Assembly: GCA_018815925.1 (NCBI GenBank)
Contig: JAHIWS010000016.1
Span: 1-59,174 of the forward strand
Length of the DNA: 59,174 bases
Origin: Nanobdellota archaeon
GTDB lineage: Archaea > Nanobdellota > Nanobdellia > Pacearchaeales > GW2011-AR1
Direction of reading: 5' to 3'
Below, in pieces: positions 32,649 through 40,390 of this stretch (positions are counted from its first letter, which is position 1; each line of letters begins with the position of its first letter). Both the position numbers and the translations under genes were made by a program. The notes beneath the pieces were generated by a model. That model had not been told where the DNA came from, did no database searches, and saw only the letters and a list, made by a program, of their open reading frames with translations.

Positions 32649-33817
32649 CAATTTCTTACTATTTGATTGTTTAAATTTTTTTGAGAAACTTCTCCGAACA
32701 TATTAATTACTTTCTTCATCTGCTCTTCCATGTGTTTCATTCTTTCTTGCATGATTTCTTTATCTCTCTCAGATTTCATAAGTCTTTGTTCAATTTCTGT
32801 TTTGGTTACATCCATAAGTAAATCTTCTTCAGAAATTGTGTCTTTCATTCCAAGCATTTCAGAATAATAATGGATCTTATCAGATTTTCTCCATCCAAAT
32901 CTGTATTTTAATGCAGACTCAGATTTATATCTTGGAAGCCAATAGCAACAAGCACAATGCCTAAAATCATACATAGATATATCGCAATATTTTTTTCCAG
33001 CCAAACTTTCAGAATCTCCTAGCACTTTCTTTGCCAATCTTTTAAGATATTTATTAAAAACCGGAGGGCTTATAGGAAATAATTGGTCTCCCGACGATAA
33101 TTCTTTAATTTTAACATACTCTTTTACTAAATCTGAACATAACATTAATTTAATTCTTCTTCCAAATGTTTTGCTAATTTCGTCTCTAATATTAAGTTCC
33201 TTAAAATCATTATAAATATCAGAGACTTTTACATTAATTAATTCTGTTGGAGATCTTATTCCAGTGTCATATAAGAACATGATTAAAATCCTATACTCAT
33301 ATTTTGCATCATTACATAATTTTCTAATCTGTTCTTCTGTTAAATAAACCCACTTAGGTTTATCTTTACTATCATCTACACTATAACATATATCTTGAAT
33401 AATATTCCCTTTTTTACGTTCAATCCTCATATGCCAGTGCCAAAATGATTTAAAATCTCTTACAAGATCTCCTGGAGAAATATATTGCTTTCCGTTTTGT
33501 TTCTTAATTGTTCCATTCCTCATGTTATTGAACAATATGTGTAGTTGTTCTTCTTGTATATTAACTAGTGGATCAACCTTAAAATACTCGTAAAATCGCT
33601 TTGCAAGCAAAACCATGCGATTTTTCAGTGTGTTTAGCCTAATATAACTCCTAGGCCCTTTTTTGCTACCCCTAGCTATATTTAAACCCATTTCCATGTC
33701 TTGTAAGTAAGACAGAATTATATTAGAGTTTTCAATACCCAAACCATCTATCCCATTTTTTACTTTTTCCTTCCAAGCAAAATATGTTTCTTTGTTTTTA
33801 TATGGATCAATTTTCAT
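32645..33817 (-). CDS. Tyrosine recombinase (integrase)
   Basis: The 390-residue protein has an N-terminal SAM-like core-binding domain and a catalytic domain with the first Arg in LFLYDTGIRSPTELINVKVSD, the box II pattern SMYDFRHCACCYWLP, a late RFGWRKSDKIHYYSEM containing the likely nucleophilic Tyr, and a C-terminal coiled coil (IEQRLMKSERDKEIMQERMKHMEEQMKK). It lies 80 bases from the 3' end of tRNA-Leu, the usual position of an integrase beside its attachment site. It is expected to insert and excise the 16.7-kb element. Confidence 0.88.
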   Translation of the reverse strand: MKIDPYKNKETYFAWKEKVKNGIDGLGIENSNIILSYLQDMEMGLNIARGSKKGPRSYIRLNTLKNRMVLLAKRFYEYFKVDPLVNIQEEQLHILFNNMRNGTIKKQNGKQYISPGDLVRDFKSFWHWHMRIERKKGNIIQDICYSVDDSKDKPKWVYLTEEQIRKLCNDAKYEYRILIMFLYDTGIRSPTELINVKVSDIYNDFKELNIRDEISKTFGRRIKLMLCSDLVKEYVKIKELSSGDQLFPISPPVFNKYLKRLAKKVLGDSESLAGKKYCDISMYDFRHCACCYWLPRYKSESALKYRFGWRKSDKIHYYSEMLGMKDTISEEDLLMDVTKTEIEQRLMKSERDKEIMQERMKHMEEQMKKVINMFGEVSQKNLNNQIVRNC

Positions 33818-33895
33818 GGGGCTCTATTGCTCCTTATTTTTTAAACAACTTGTATAAATCTTGTAAAAAACTCTAGAATTGGTCAAGATGATGTC

Positions 33896-33907
33896 ATGCG
33901 AGGGACA
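33896..33907. other. Attachment-site core copy 3 (tRNA-proximal end of the element)
   Basis: ATGCGAGGGACA covers the last ten bases of tRNA-Leu and two bases beyond. GGTCAAGATGATGT (33881..33894) on the element side is the inverted partner of the arm at 17262..17275. The element leaves the tRNA intact. Confidence 0.72.
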
Positions 33908-34028
33908 GGATTTGAACCTGCGCAAGCACTAAGCTACTGCCTTTCTTCACTTTCTCCAAAGAGGAGAACACGGAGCTAAAAGTTCCAGTACTTAAGGGCA
34001 GCCCGTTTGACCACTCCGGCACCCTCGC
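33898..34028 (-). tRNA. tRNA-Leu(UAA) with intron
   Basis: Minus strand: acceptor GCGAGGG pairs with CCCTCGC, and the T arm is GCAGG-TTCAAAT-CCTGT. The anticodon stem CTGCC/GGCAG encloses CTTAAG...A, giving anticodon TAA after removal of an intron of about 48 nt at the usual position after base 37. A long variable arm (TAGCTTAGTGCTTGC) fits leucine. No CCA is encoded. The 3' end serves as attachment site for the mobile element. Confidence 0.88.
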
Positions 34029-34148
34029 AAATATTTATGACATTTGTATTTGGAACAAATGTTTGCTCACAGAATTTATGATTCTAGTGTGCACTTTGAA
34101 CCTGTTCAAAGTATGATTTTCTGAATAGAATTCTACTTAAAAATCTTC

Positions 34149-34370
34149 TTATTTCTTAACTTGTTGAATCTTGACACCGAGCTCTTCAAGTCTTTTCATA
34201 TGAGCCTGCATTATAGTCTCAACATTTTGAAGCATCTTAAATAATTCAACTCTTTCATTTGCTAGAGTATTCAATGCTCCTTTATGAAAACCAATTTCTT
34301 CTTCTTTAGAAAGTTTTGGCTGGTTGTTTTCAAATGCGTTTTTAAGATTGTCTTTGCTTACTTTTGTCAT
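34149..34370 (-). CDS. Small helical protein (73 aa), unknown
   Basis: The product (KLSKEEEIGFHKGALNTLAN, then ERVELFKMLQNVETIMQAHM) looks like two long helices with heptad spacing and no export signal. It resembles small archaeal proteins of unknown role that share the EEIGFHKGAL phrase; I cannot name the family. It is the first gene past the tRNA-Leu on the chromosomal side. Confidence 0.6.
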   Translation of the reverse strand: MTKVSKDNLKNAFENNQPKLSKEEEIGFHKGALNTLANERVELFKMLQNVETIMQAHMKRLEELGVKIQQVKK

Positions 34371-34413
34371 GATTTATCTCAGAAAAATCAGTTAATAAAT
34401 GTTTTTATAAGAA

Positions 34414-34929
34414 TTAAAGAGGGATTTTTTTAAAAGAGTATCTATGTCCAATATTATCTTTAAGATTAAAAGAAGGAAAAATATTTGATATATTTTTTCC
34501 TACCCTTGAAATAATTTCTTTTTCATCACCAAATTTTAATTGTTTTTTAACTTCATTAGGGGATTGATTATATAAGCTTTGATAATAAGCTATAATTCCT
34601 CTTTGTTGTCTAAGAATACTTCTTTGTTCATCATTGTATAGGTTATTCCAATTCTTTTTAAACAAACTTTTTAATCTATTTAACCTAGAATCTATTATTT
34701 TTAAACTACTTGTATTATCTATTTTATCAAATTCTTTTTCTATATCTAAATAAGCATCTGAATGAGGAAGGTTACCAGTAATATCTAAGTGTCTTTTTCC
34801 TGTTCTTTTATCTGTTATTATTTGTACAGAAACTTCTAAGTACTTACCTTTTTTTAATAATTCAATAGGAATCTTAATTTCAGCTCCATCAAAAACAATA
34901 GTATCATCTAATTTATTCTCAATTGTCAT
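34414..34929 (-). CDS. Unknown 171-aa protein
   Basis: Starts MTIENKLDDTIVFDGAEIKI and shows a beta-rich first half (KYLEVSVQIITDKRTGKRHL) and a helical, basic second half (LNRLKSLFKKNWNNLYNDEQ). No signal peptide, membrane segment or known motif. It lies among small unknown genes and a toxin-antitoxin pair, in an accessory stretch. Confidence 0.55.
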   Translation of the reverse strand: MTIENKLDDTIVFDGAEIKIPIELLKKGKYLEVSVQIITDKRTGKRHLDITGNLPHSDAYLDIEKEFDKIDNTSSLKIIDSRLNRLKSLFKKNWNNLYNDEQRSILRQQRGIIAYYQSLYNQSPNEVKKQLKFGDEKEIISRVGKNISNIFPSFNLKDNIGHRYSFKKIPL

Positions 34930-35000
34930 AAAAAATAGTTATTTTAGGGTTTTTTAAGTTTTTATGTTTTCAACTCTTCAATTATTCTCACAATAAAAAA

Positions 35001-35342
35001 TCACCCAAACCCTTCTCTTCCAACTTTTTTTAAAACATCTTTTATTTCATTTATTGTTTTTTGTTGAGATTTTTTATCAGATATCCTAACAAATTTAATT
35101 AATAGATCACTTAGTTGTTCTAGACTCATAATCTTTAATTTATGGCCATCTGTAATAAAATAAAACCTATAAGATTTATATTTTAATTCTTTAATAACAA
35201 TTCCTGCAACTTGGCCAAGAGGGTTACCTTTTTTTGGATTTTCTTCTAAAGAATACATTTTTCTAAATATTATTTTTGACTCTTGCCCAAATTTATTAAG
35301 AATCTCATTTTTTAATGGCTCAGCAATTTCTACTTTGGCCAT
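35001..35342 (-). CDS. RelE-superfamily toxin-like protein
   Basis: The 113-residue protein contains GNPLGQVAGIVIKELKYKSYRFYFITDGHKLKIMS, the strand pattern of archaeal RelE-like toxins, followed by a helical C-terminal extension (SDKKSQQKTINEIKDVLKKV). The first 13 bases overlap the end of the upstream antitoxin-like gene. It probably forms a toxin-antitoxin pair with it. The C-terminal extension is longer than in ordinary RelE. Confidence 0.7.
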   Translation of the reverse strand: MAKVEIAEPLKNEILNKFGQESKIIFRKMYSLEENPKKGNPLGQVAGIVIKELKYKSYRFYFITDGHKLKIMSLEQLSDLLIKFVRISDKKSQQKTINEIKDVLKKVGREGFG

Positions 35343-35554
35343 TTTTTCTCTGCTTCTTTTATAGCATCTTCAATAGGAATAAAATTATCATCATCTTCCA
35401 TTAAGAATCTTCTAATATGTTCTTTAACAGCCATAGAATAAATTTTTTTAAGTATATCCTCATAGCTTTCTCCTTTTGATCCAAAAGATGCTATTTTTTC
35501 TTTTGTTTCCTTGCTTAATTGAATTGTTGATATTTCCATTTTATCTATAGTCAC
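35330..35554 (-). CDS. Antitoxin-like protein
   Basis: The 74-residue protein has STIQLSKETKEKIASFGSKGESYEDILKKIY, the N-terminal strand and helices of small archaeal VapB/RHH-like antitoxins, then the acidic tail EDDDNFIPIEDAIKEAEKKW typical of the toxin-wrapping part. It precedes and overlaps the RelE-like gene. TTTATAAACT just upstream of the ATG (minus strand) is a plausible TATA box. Confidence 0.75.
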   Translation of the reverse strand: MTIDKMEISTIQLSKETKEKIASFGSKGESYEDILKKIYSMAVKEHIRRFLMEDDDNFIPIEDAIKEAEKKWPK

Positions 35555-35606
35555 TATAGCTCCTATAGTTTATAAATATTTCTTTTTATGCATTTAGAAT
35601 ATTCTC

Positions 35607-35921
35607 TTATTGAAGCATTCCATTATACTTATCTGAGGCTTTTGAGAAAAGAGTAAAAGCATCTTGAAAATATTTTCTATTAATTTTAATAGGATTTTTA
35701 ATAATTAAATTTAGATCTTTTTTAATTTTTGTTAGTTTTTGTTTAATATGTTTATAATAATTCTCTCCTTTAAAATCTTCATCTCCAATAATTTTTGAAT
35801 AATTTCCATAAAGTTTAGTTCTTCTTACAATATTTTCAAATTGATTTGAATCTCCAAATATAAATGCTCCTCCTTCAAAAGCTTCTTCTAAAAGACCTAT
35901 TGCATTATGAATTATATACAA
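35607..35921 (-). CDS. Unknown helical protein, 5' end uncertain
   Basis: The 104-residue frame (YIIHNAIGLLEEAFEGGAFI...) is preceded in the same frame by AIADALDPDTKREYVKENL, and before that, across one TAA stop, by MSRCGTILFAERAQIWDFCF. The upstream ATG at about 36043 is well placed after TATA-like sequence. Thus the gene may be about 40 residues longer and broken by a nonsense codon, or translation may start at a non-ATG codon. The sequence looks all-helical; family unknown. Confidence 0.5.
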   Translation of the reverse strand: MYIIHNAIGLLEEAFEGGAFIFGDSNQFENIVRRTKLYGNYSKIIGDEDFKGENYYKHIKQKLTKIKKDLNLIIKNPIKINRKYFQDAFTLFSKASDKYNGMLQ

Positions 35922-36064
35922 ATTTTCTTTTACATATTCTCTTTTTGTATCCGGATCAAGGGCATCTGCAATTGCTTAATGAGAAAAACAGAAATCCCAA
36001 ATTTGAGCTCTTTCGGCAAAAAGAATTGTCCCACATCTACTCATACAAATAATAAATCTTTTAT

Positions 36065-37003
36065 CTATTTATATTTTGTTGTGTTGTTCCTCAAAAACCC
36101 ATAAGCTGATTTAGCTGCAATAGCACCTTGTGCTGAGGCAACTACAACTTGTTTTAGTTTAGAATCTGTAACATCTCCTGCTGCGAAAAATCCATCAACA
36201 GAGGTTTTCATGTCTCTATCCACAATAATATGATTTTCTTTATCAAGCTTAAGTCCGAGATTTTTTGCTAAACCTGATAATGCAATAGCACCTATTTCAA
36301 TAAAAACTCCATCAAGAGAAATTTCTTGTTTTTGATTATTTTGTTTAATTATTAATGCTTCTACTTTTTCTTTACCTTTTATTTCAAGAGGAATAGAATC
36401 ATAAAAGATTTCAATGTTTTTTTTCTTTTCAAGCCTATCTAAATTTATTTTCTCACATTTTAATTTTTTTCCCCTATAAACCAGATAAATTTTTTTTGCT
36501 ATGTCTGAGAGTGCAAGTGCAGAAGTTGTAGCACAATCACTGCCTCCGATAACAGCAACATTTTTTCCTTTAAAGAAAAAAGCATCGCATGTTACACAAT
36601 AACTAATCCCCCTTCCTATCAATTTTTTTTCCCCTGGAATTTCTAATTTTTTTCTTTGTGTCCCTGTAGTAAGGATAATTGATTTAGATTCTATTTCTTG
36701 TTTTTTTGTTTTTATTTTAAAATTATTTTTATTTTTTTTAATTTCATCAGCATCTTCTAATATAAATTCAATGTTGTGTTTTTTTAATTGTTCATGGAAG
36801 TTTTTCATTAATTCTGATCCACTCCCATTAAAACCAGGCCAGTTCTCAATTAAAAGTATTTTATTAGCTGTTCCCCCAATTTCTTTTCCAACTATAGCAA
36901 CTTTTAGTCCATCCCTAGTTGCATAAAGTCCTGCTGTTAATCCAGCAGGCCCTGCCCCAATAATTACTAAATCATATATTTTCATAACCTTTATAATGTC
37001 CAT
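36065..37003 (-). CDS. trxB: Thioredoxin reductase
   Basis: A 312-residue flavoprotein that reduces thioredoxin-like disulfides with NAD(P)H. Visible are the FAD-binding motif DLVIIGAGPAGLTAGLYATRDG, the redox-active CVTC in GRGISYCVTCDAFFFKG, the second nucleotide-binding motif KNVAVIGGSDCATTSAL, and the C-terminal FAD motif VDGFFAAGDVTDSKLKQVVV. The QGAIAAKSAYGF end is typical. It is divergent from argS with starts 15 bases apart, so promoters overlap. Confidence 0.92.
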   Translation of the reverse strand: MDIIKVMKIYDLVIIGAGPAGLTAGLYATRDGLKVAIVGKEIGGTANKILLIENWPGFNGSGSELMKNFHEQLKKHNIEFILEDADEIKKNKNNFKIKTKKQEIESKSIILTTGTQRKKLEIPGEKKLIGRGISYCVTCDAFFFKGKNVAVIGGSDCATTSALALSDIAKKIYLVYRGKKLKCEKINLDRLEKKKNIEIFYDSIPLEIKGKEKVEALIIKQNNQKQEISLDGVFIEIGAIALSGLAKNLGLKLDKENHIIVDRDMKTSVDGFFAAGDVTDSKLKQVVVASAQGAIAAKSAYGFLRNNTTKYK

Positions 37004-37018
37004 TGGTTTTTATAATTT

Positions 37019-38707
37019 ATGAAAGATCTAATTATAAAAATAATCAAAAATGCATTAAAAAAGAGTGGTGTCAATTTGAAAAATGAAGAAATTGAAAAAT
37101 TCTTGAAGGTCCCCCCTTCTCCTGAAATGGGTGATTATGCTTTTTCTTGTTTTTTCCTTACTGAAAAATTTAAAGAAGACCCACATGAAATAGCTTTACA
37201 AATAAGAAAAAAAATAGGAAATTTTCCTGAAACAGATTTTGAAGATATTCAAACAGCAGGCCCTTATCTAAATTTCTTTTTTAATAGGAAAAATCTCGCT
37301 AGAAAAATAGTTTGGGAGGCAATAACTCAAAAAAAAGATTATGGAAAGTTAAAAATTGGACAAAGAAGAAAAATTCTTGTAGAATTTTCTTCCCCAAATA
37401 TAGCAAAACCTTTTGGAATAGGACATTTAAGATCAACTATAATTGGAAATTCTATTGCAAATATTTTTGAATTTGTAGGATACAAAACAATAAGAATGAA
37501 TTATCTTGGGGATTGGGGAACTCAATTTGGAAAAGTTATTTTCGCATATGATAAATTTGGAAATCAAAAAAAACTTGAGAAAGGCCCTGTAAAGTATTTA
37601 CTGGAATTATATATAAAATCAAATAAAAAAATTTATGAAGAAAAAGCAAGAGAATGGTTTAAAAAATTAGAAGACAAAGATAGAAAAGCAGTTATTTTAT
37701 GGAGGGCTTTTAGAGAATTAAGTTTAGAAGAATTTCAAAAACTCTACAAAACCTTAGGAATTAAATTTGATTTTTATGATGGGGAATCTAACTATAATAA
37801 AGAAATGAAAAAAGTTATTTTTGAACTTGAAGAAAAAAAATTATTAACTAAGAGTAAGAATGCTCTTATTGTTGACCTTGAGAAATACAATCTTGGAGTG
37901 TTCTTAATTCAAAAAACAGATGGAGCAACACTATATGGAACAAGAGATTTAGCTTCAGCAATTTTTCGTTATAAAAAATATAAATTTGATAAGATGATTT
38001 ATGAAGTTGGTCAAGAACAAAATTTTTATTTTAAACAATTATTTAAAATATTAGAATTAATGGGATATAAATGGGCAAAAAATTGTATTCATATAAATCA
38101 CGGACTTTACTTAGATAAAGATGGAAAAAGATTTGCTACAAGAAAAGGTAAAACAGTTTTTATGCAAGATATTTTAGATAAAACAACTAGTTTAACAAAA
38201 AAAGAAATAAAAAAAAGACCTGGAAGAATTTCTAAAGAAAATTTAGAAGAGTGTGCATTAAAAGTAGCCATTGCAGCTATTTTTTATGGTGATTTAAAAA
38301 ATAATAGAAAAAACAACATAGTCTTTGATATTAAAAAATTTATTTCCTTTGAAGGAGATACAGGACCTTATCTTCTTTATAGTTATGCAAGGGCTAGTTC
38401 TATTTTAAAAAAAACCAAAAACACAGATAAATTTGAAATAATTGATTTAGATGAAAAAGAAATAGAATTAGTGAAAAAACTTCTTGAGTTCAAAAGTGTT
38501 GTTTTAGATGCTTACAAATCCTTAAACCCATCTGTAATTGCAAATTATTCTTTCCAATTATGTAAAATTTTTAATGAGTTTTATCACGTTTGTCCTGTTA
38601 TTAATTCAAAACAAGAGGCTTTTAGACTTGCTCTTGTAGAGGCTTTTAGACAAGTTTTAAAAAATGCTTTAGGTCTTTTAGGAATTAAAACTTTGGAAAG
38701 GATGTAA
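37019..38707 (+). CDS. argS: Arginyl-tRNA synthetase
   Basis: Charges tRNA-Arg. The 562-residue class I enzyme has the N-terminal Add-1 domain (NLKNEEIEKFLKVPPSPEMGDYAF), the HIGH-type motif KPFGIGHLRSTIIGN, the conserved TRDLASAIFRYKKY, a KMSK-equivalent KRFATRKGKTVF, and the C-terminal anticodon-binding helices ending LKNALGLLGIKTLERM, all usual for ArgRS. Length is normal. It is transcribed away from trxB. Confidence 0.95.
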   Translation: MKDLIIKIIKNALKKSGVNLKNEEIEKFLKVPPSPEMGDYAFSCFFLTEKFKEDPHEIALQIRKKIGNFPETDFEDIQTAGPYLNFFFNRKNLARKIVWEAITQKKDYGKLKIGQRRKILVEFSSPNIAKPFGIGHLRSTIIGNSIANIFEFVGYKTIRMNYLGDWGTQFGKVIFAYDKFGNQKKLEKGPVKYLLELYIKSNKKIYEEKAREWFKKLEDKDRKAVILWRAFRELSLEEFQKLYKTLGIKFDFYDGESNYNKEMKKVIFELEEKKLLTKSKNALIVDLEKYNLGVFLIQKTDGATLYGTRDLASAIFRYKKYKFDKMIYEVGQEQNFYFKQLFKILELMGYKWAKNCIHINHGLYLDKDGKRFATRKGKTVFMQDILDKTTSLTKKEIKKRPGRISKENLEECALKVAIAAIFYGDLKNNRKNNIVFDIKKFISFEGDTGPYLLYSYARASSILKKTKNTDKFEIIDLDEKEIELVKKLLEFKSVVLDAYKSLNPSVIANYSFQLCKIFNEFYHVCPVINSKQEAFRLALVEAFRQVLKNALGLLGIKTLERM

Positions 38708-38773
38708 GGAAAAATATTTAAACAGAATTTTCCTTAAAATATTAATTAAATTAAAAAGAGGTTAGAAAAAAAG

Positions 38774-39277
38774 ATGGTTAGAGTTAAAAGGATGAATGAA
38801 TCTTTTTTTGTCAAGATGCAAAAAGATCTTACTGCTACAGGAGAATTAATTAGGGCTAGGCAAGATGAAAAACAAGCTTTGCTAAATGAATTTGATGCAG
38901 AAAATAAGAGGTTCTTTTTTGGAAAGATTTCTGAGAAAGCATTGGCTTCTTCAGTAAAAAAAACAAACAATGAACTCAAGAGATTAGATAAGAACATAAG
39001 AGAAACAATGTCAAAAGCAAGAAGTATTTCTGCTAGGGAAATGCAATTAGTTTCTGCACAAGCTCCAATTAGTTTTAGGGCAACTCTTTCTGGAATTGTT
39101 GGGCTTTCATCAAAAAAGAAGGTTAAAAGAAGTGTAAAGAAGAGAGCAAAAAAGAAAGTTGTTAAAAAAAAGGCAAAGAGAAAAGCAGTAAAGAAAAAAT
39201 CTATTTTGAATATAAGAAAGATTTTGAAAAAAGAAAAAAAGCTTGACAGAAAGTTCATTAAAAAAAAGGAAAAATAA
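38774..39277 (+). CDS. Coiled-coil protein with histone-H1-like lysine-rich tail
   Basis: Residues 1-85 form charged helices (KMQKDLTATGELIRARQDEK...). From about residue 113 follows a Lys/Arg/Val/Ala-rich tail (KRSVKKRAKKKVVKKKAKRK) like H1-type or HU-tail sequences, which should bind nucleic acid. A GAGG sequence upstream and a TATTTAAA box near 38715 support expression. A chromatin or RNA-binding role is inferred. A 16-residue lysine peptide gene with a similar leader follows. Confidence 0.65.
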   Translation: MVRVKRMNESFFVKMQKDLTATGELIRARQDEKQALLNEFDAENKRFFFGKISEKALASSVKKTNNELKRLDKNIRETMSKARSISAREMQLVSAQAPISFRATLSGIVGLSSKKKVKRSVKKRAKKKVVKKKAKRKAVKKKSILNIRKILKKEKKLDRKFIKKKEK

Positions 39278-39319
39278 TTTTTTAATTTTCTAAAATAAAT
39301 TAAAAAAGAGGAATGTAAA

Positions 39320-39370
39320 ATGGCAAAGAAGAAAGCAAAAAAGAAAACTGCTAAGAAAAAAAAGAAATAA
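39320..39370 (+). CDS. 16-aa polylysine peptide
   Basis: The frame MAKKKAKKKTAKKKKK has its own GAGG Shine-Dalgarno-like sequence preceded by an A-rich leader (AAATTAAAAAAGAGG) that closely resembles the leader of the preceding lysine-rich gene. Twelve of sixteen residues are lysine. If translated it would be a tiny nucleic-acid-binding peptide. It could be a duplicated remnant of the neighbour's tail. Confidence 0.4.
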   Translation: MAKKKAKKKTAKKKKK

Positions 39371-39511
39371 GGTTTTTAATTTTAGTATGAACACAATTTA
39401 ATTCTTTATTTTAAATCTTATTTTTCTATTACTGAAAGAATGTTTTTGATACCAGCTAGGCGAGAACTAAGTACATTTATTAAATCTAAAAAGTTTTTTA
39501 GTTGGAATTTT

Positions 39512-40318
39512 TTACTTAACAACTTTCATATCATTCCAAGCCAACTCAAACATTTGCTCTAGAGCCTGTGCAAAATATTCTGTATTCACCCAAATACCAA
39601 TGTCATAGTTAGGATGAAACTTCTCATCATCAAGAAGCATAAACATTAATTGGTTTGAGTCTATAATAATAAATCTTGCTTTTATATTTTCAAGATTTCT
39701 AACTTCAGCTACTTTTTTAAGATCTCTAGCAATTTTAAGATTATTACTGTCAATAGGAGCAGCAATTCTAATCTTTACCCCTCTTTTTTTACATTTTTCA
39801 AGACTAGGCATCAAAGCTTCTAATTTTCTATTTAGGCCTTCTGCTGTTGTCACAATTGTTATTGTTTTTTCTGCATCTCTGACCATCATATCAAGGTGAT
39901 TATATAGGTTTTGTCTACCTCTTAAACTTCCAGATAAATCAGAAGGTTCAACAAATTTTATACCTTTAGTAAACAAAGTGTTGAGTTCATCTAAAACCTC
40001 GTCTCCTTTCAGAGTTTCAAGTCTTTTTGTTCTTTCTTGAGCAAATTTCATTAAATTTTTCTTAACTCTTTCAACAACTTCTTCTGGTTTTAGTGCAACA
40101 AATTTAATAGGTTTTCCAAGCTTCATGACAATGAATCCTTTTTTCTCAAGAGATTCTAGAATATCATATGTTCTTGACCTTGGAACATCAGAAATATTAC
40201 TTAACTCACCTGCAGTTGAAGTCCCTCTAGACAATAAAGCAGTCCAAACTTTTACTTCGTAAAGGTTAAGATCAAATATTTTTCTTAATCTACCTAAAAA
40301 TTCATCTTTTACAATCAT
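39512..40318 (-). CDS. TrmB-family transcriptional regulator
   Basis: The 268-residue protein opens with the TrmB winged helix: FDLNLYEVKVWTALLSRGTSTAGELSNISDVPRSRTYDILESLEKKGFIV. It continues with the PIKFVALKPEEVVERVKKN linker and a C-terminal effector domain related to phospholipase-D-like folds (KTITIVTTAEGL...CKKRGVKIRIAAPID). TrmB regulators often control sugar metabolism, but without the classic sugar-binding domain and in a DPANN genome the ligand is unknown. It stands alone between the lysine-rich genes and ileS. Confidence 0.85.
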   Translation of the reverse strand: MIVKDEFLGRLRKIFDLNLYEVKVWTALLSRGTSTAGELSNISDVPRSRTYDILESLEKKGFIVMKLGKPIKFVALKPEEVVERVKKNLMKFAQERTKRLETLKGDEVLDELNTLFTKGIKFVEPSDLSGSLRGRQNLYNHLDMMVRDAEKTITIVTTAEGLNRKLEALMPSLEKCKKRGVKIRIAAPIDSNNLKIARDLKKVAEVRNLENIKARFIIIDSNQLMFMLLDDEKFHPNYDIGIWVNTEYFAQALEQMFELAWNDMKVVK

Positions 40319-40390
40319 TTTATGTTTTTTTGTACTCTTTTTTATTTTTAAAGATTGTTATAGTAAAAAGGAGTGAATACCATACCTCAC

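Noticed and set aside
33815-33830. GGGCTCTATTGCTCC near the integrase start as a third copy of the 25-nt left-end repeat
   Set aside because: Only about nine bases match and the position relative to the core is reversed; too weak to call.
38746-39258. 170-residue minus-strand ORF with Phe/Leu-rich sequence
   Set aside because: Mirror image of the lysine-rich gene; AAA/AAG repeats read as TTT/CTT antisense.
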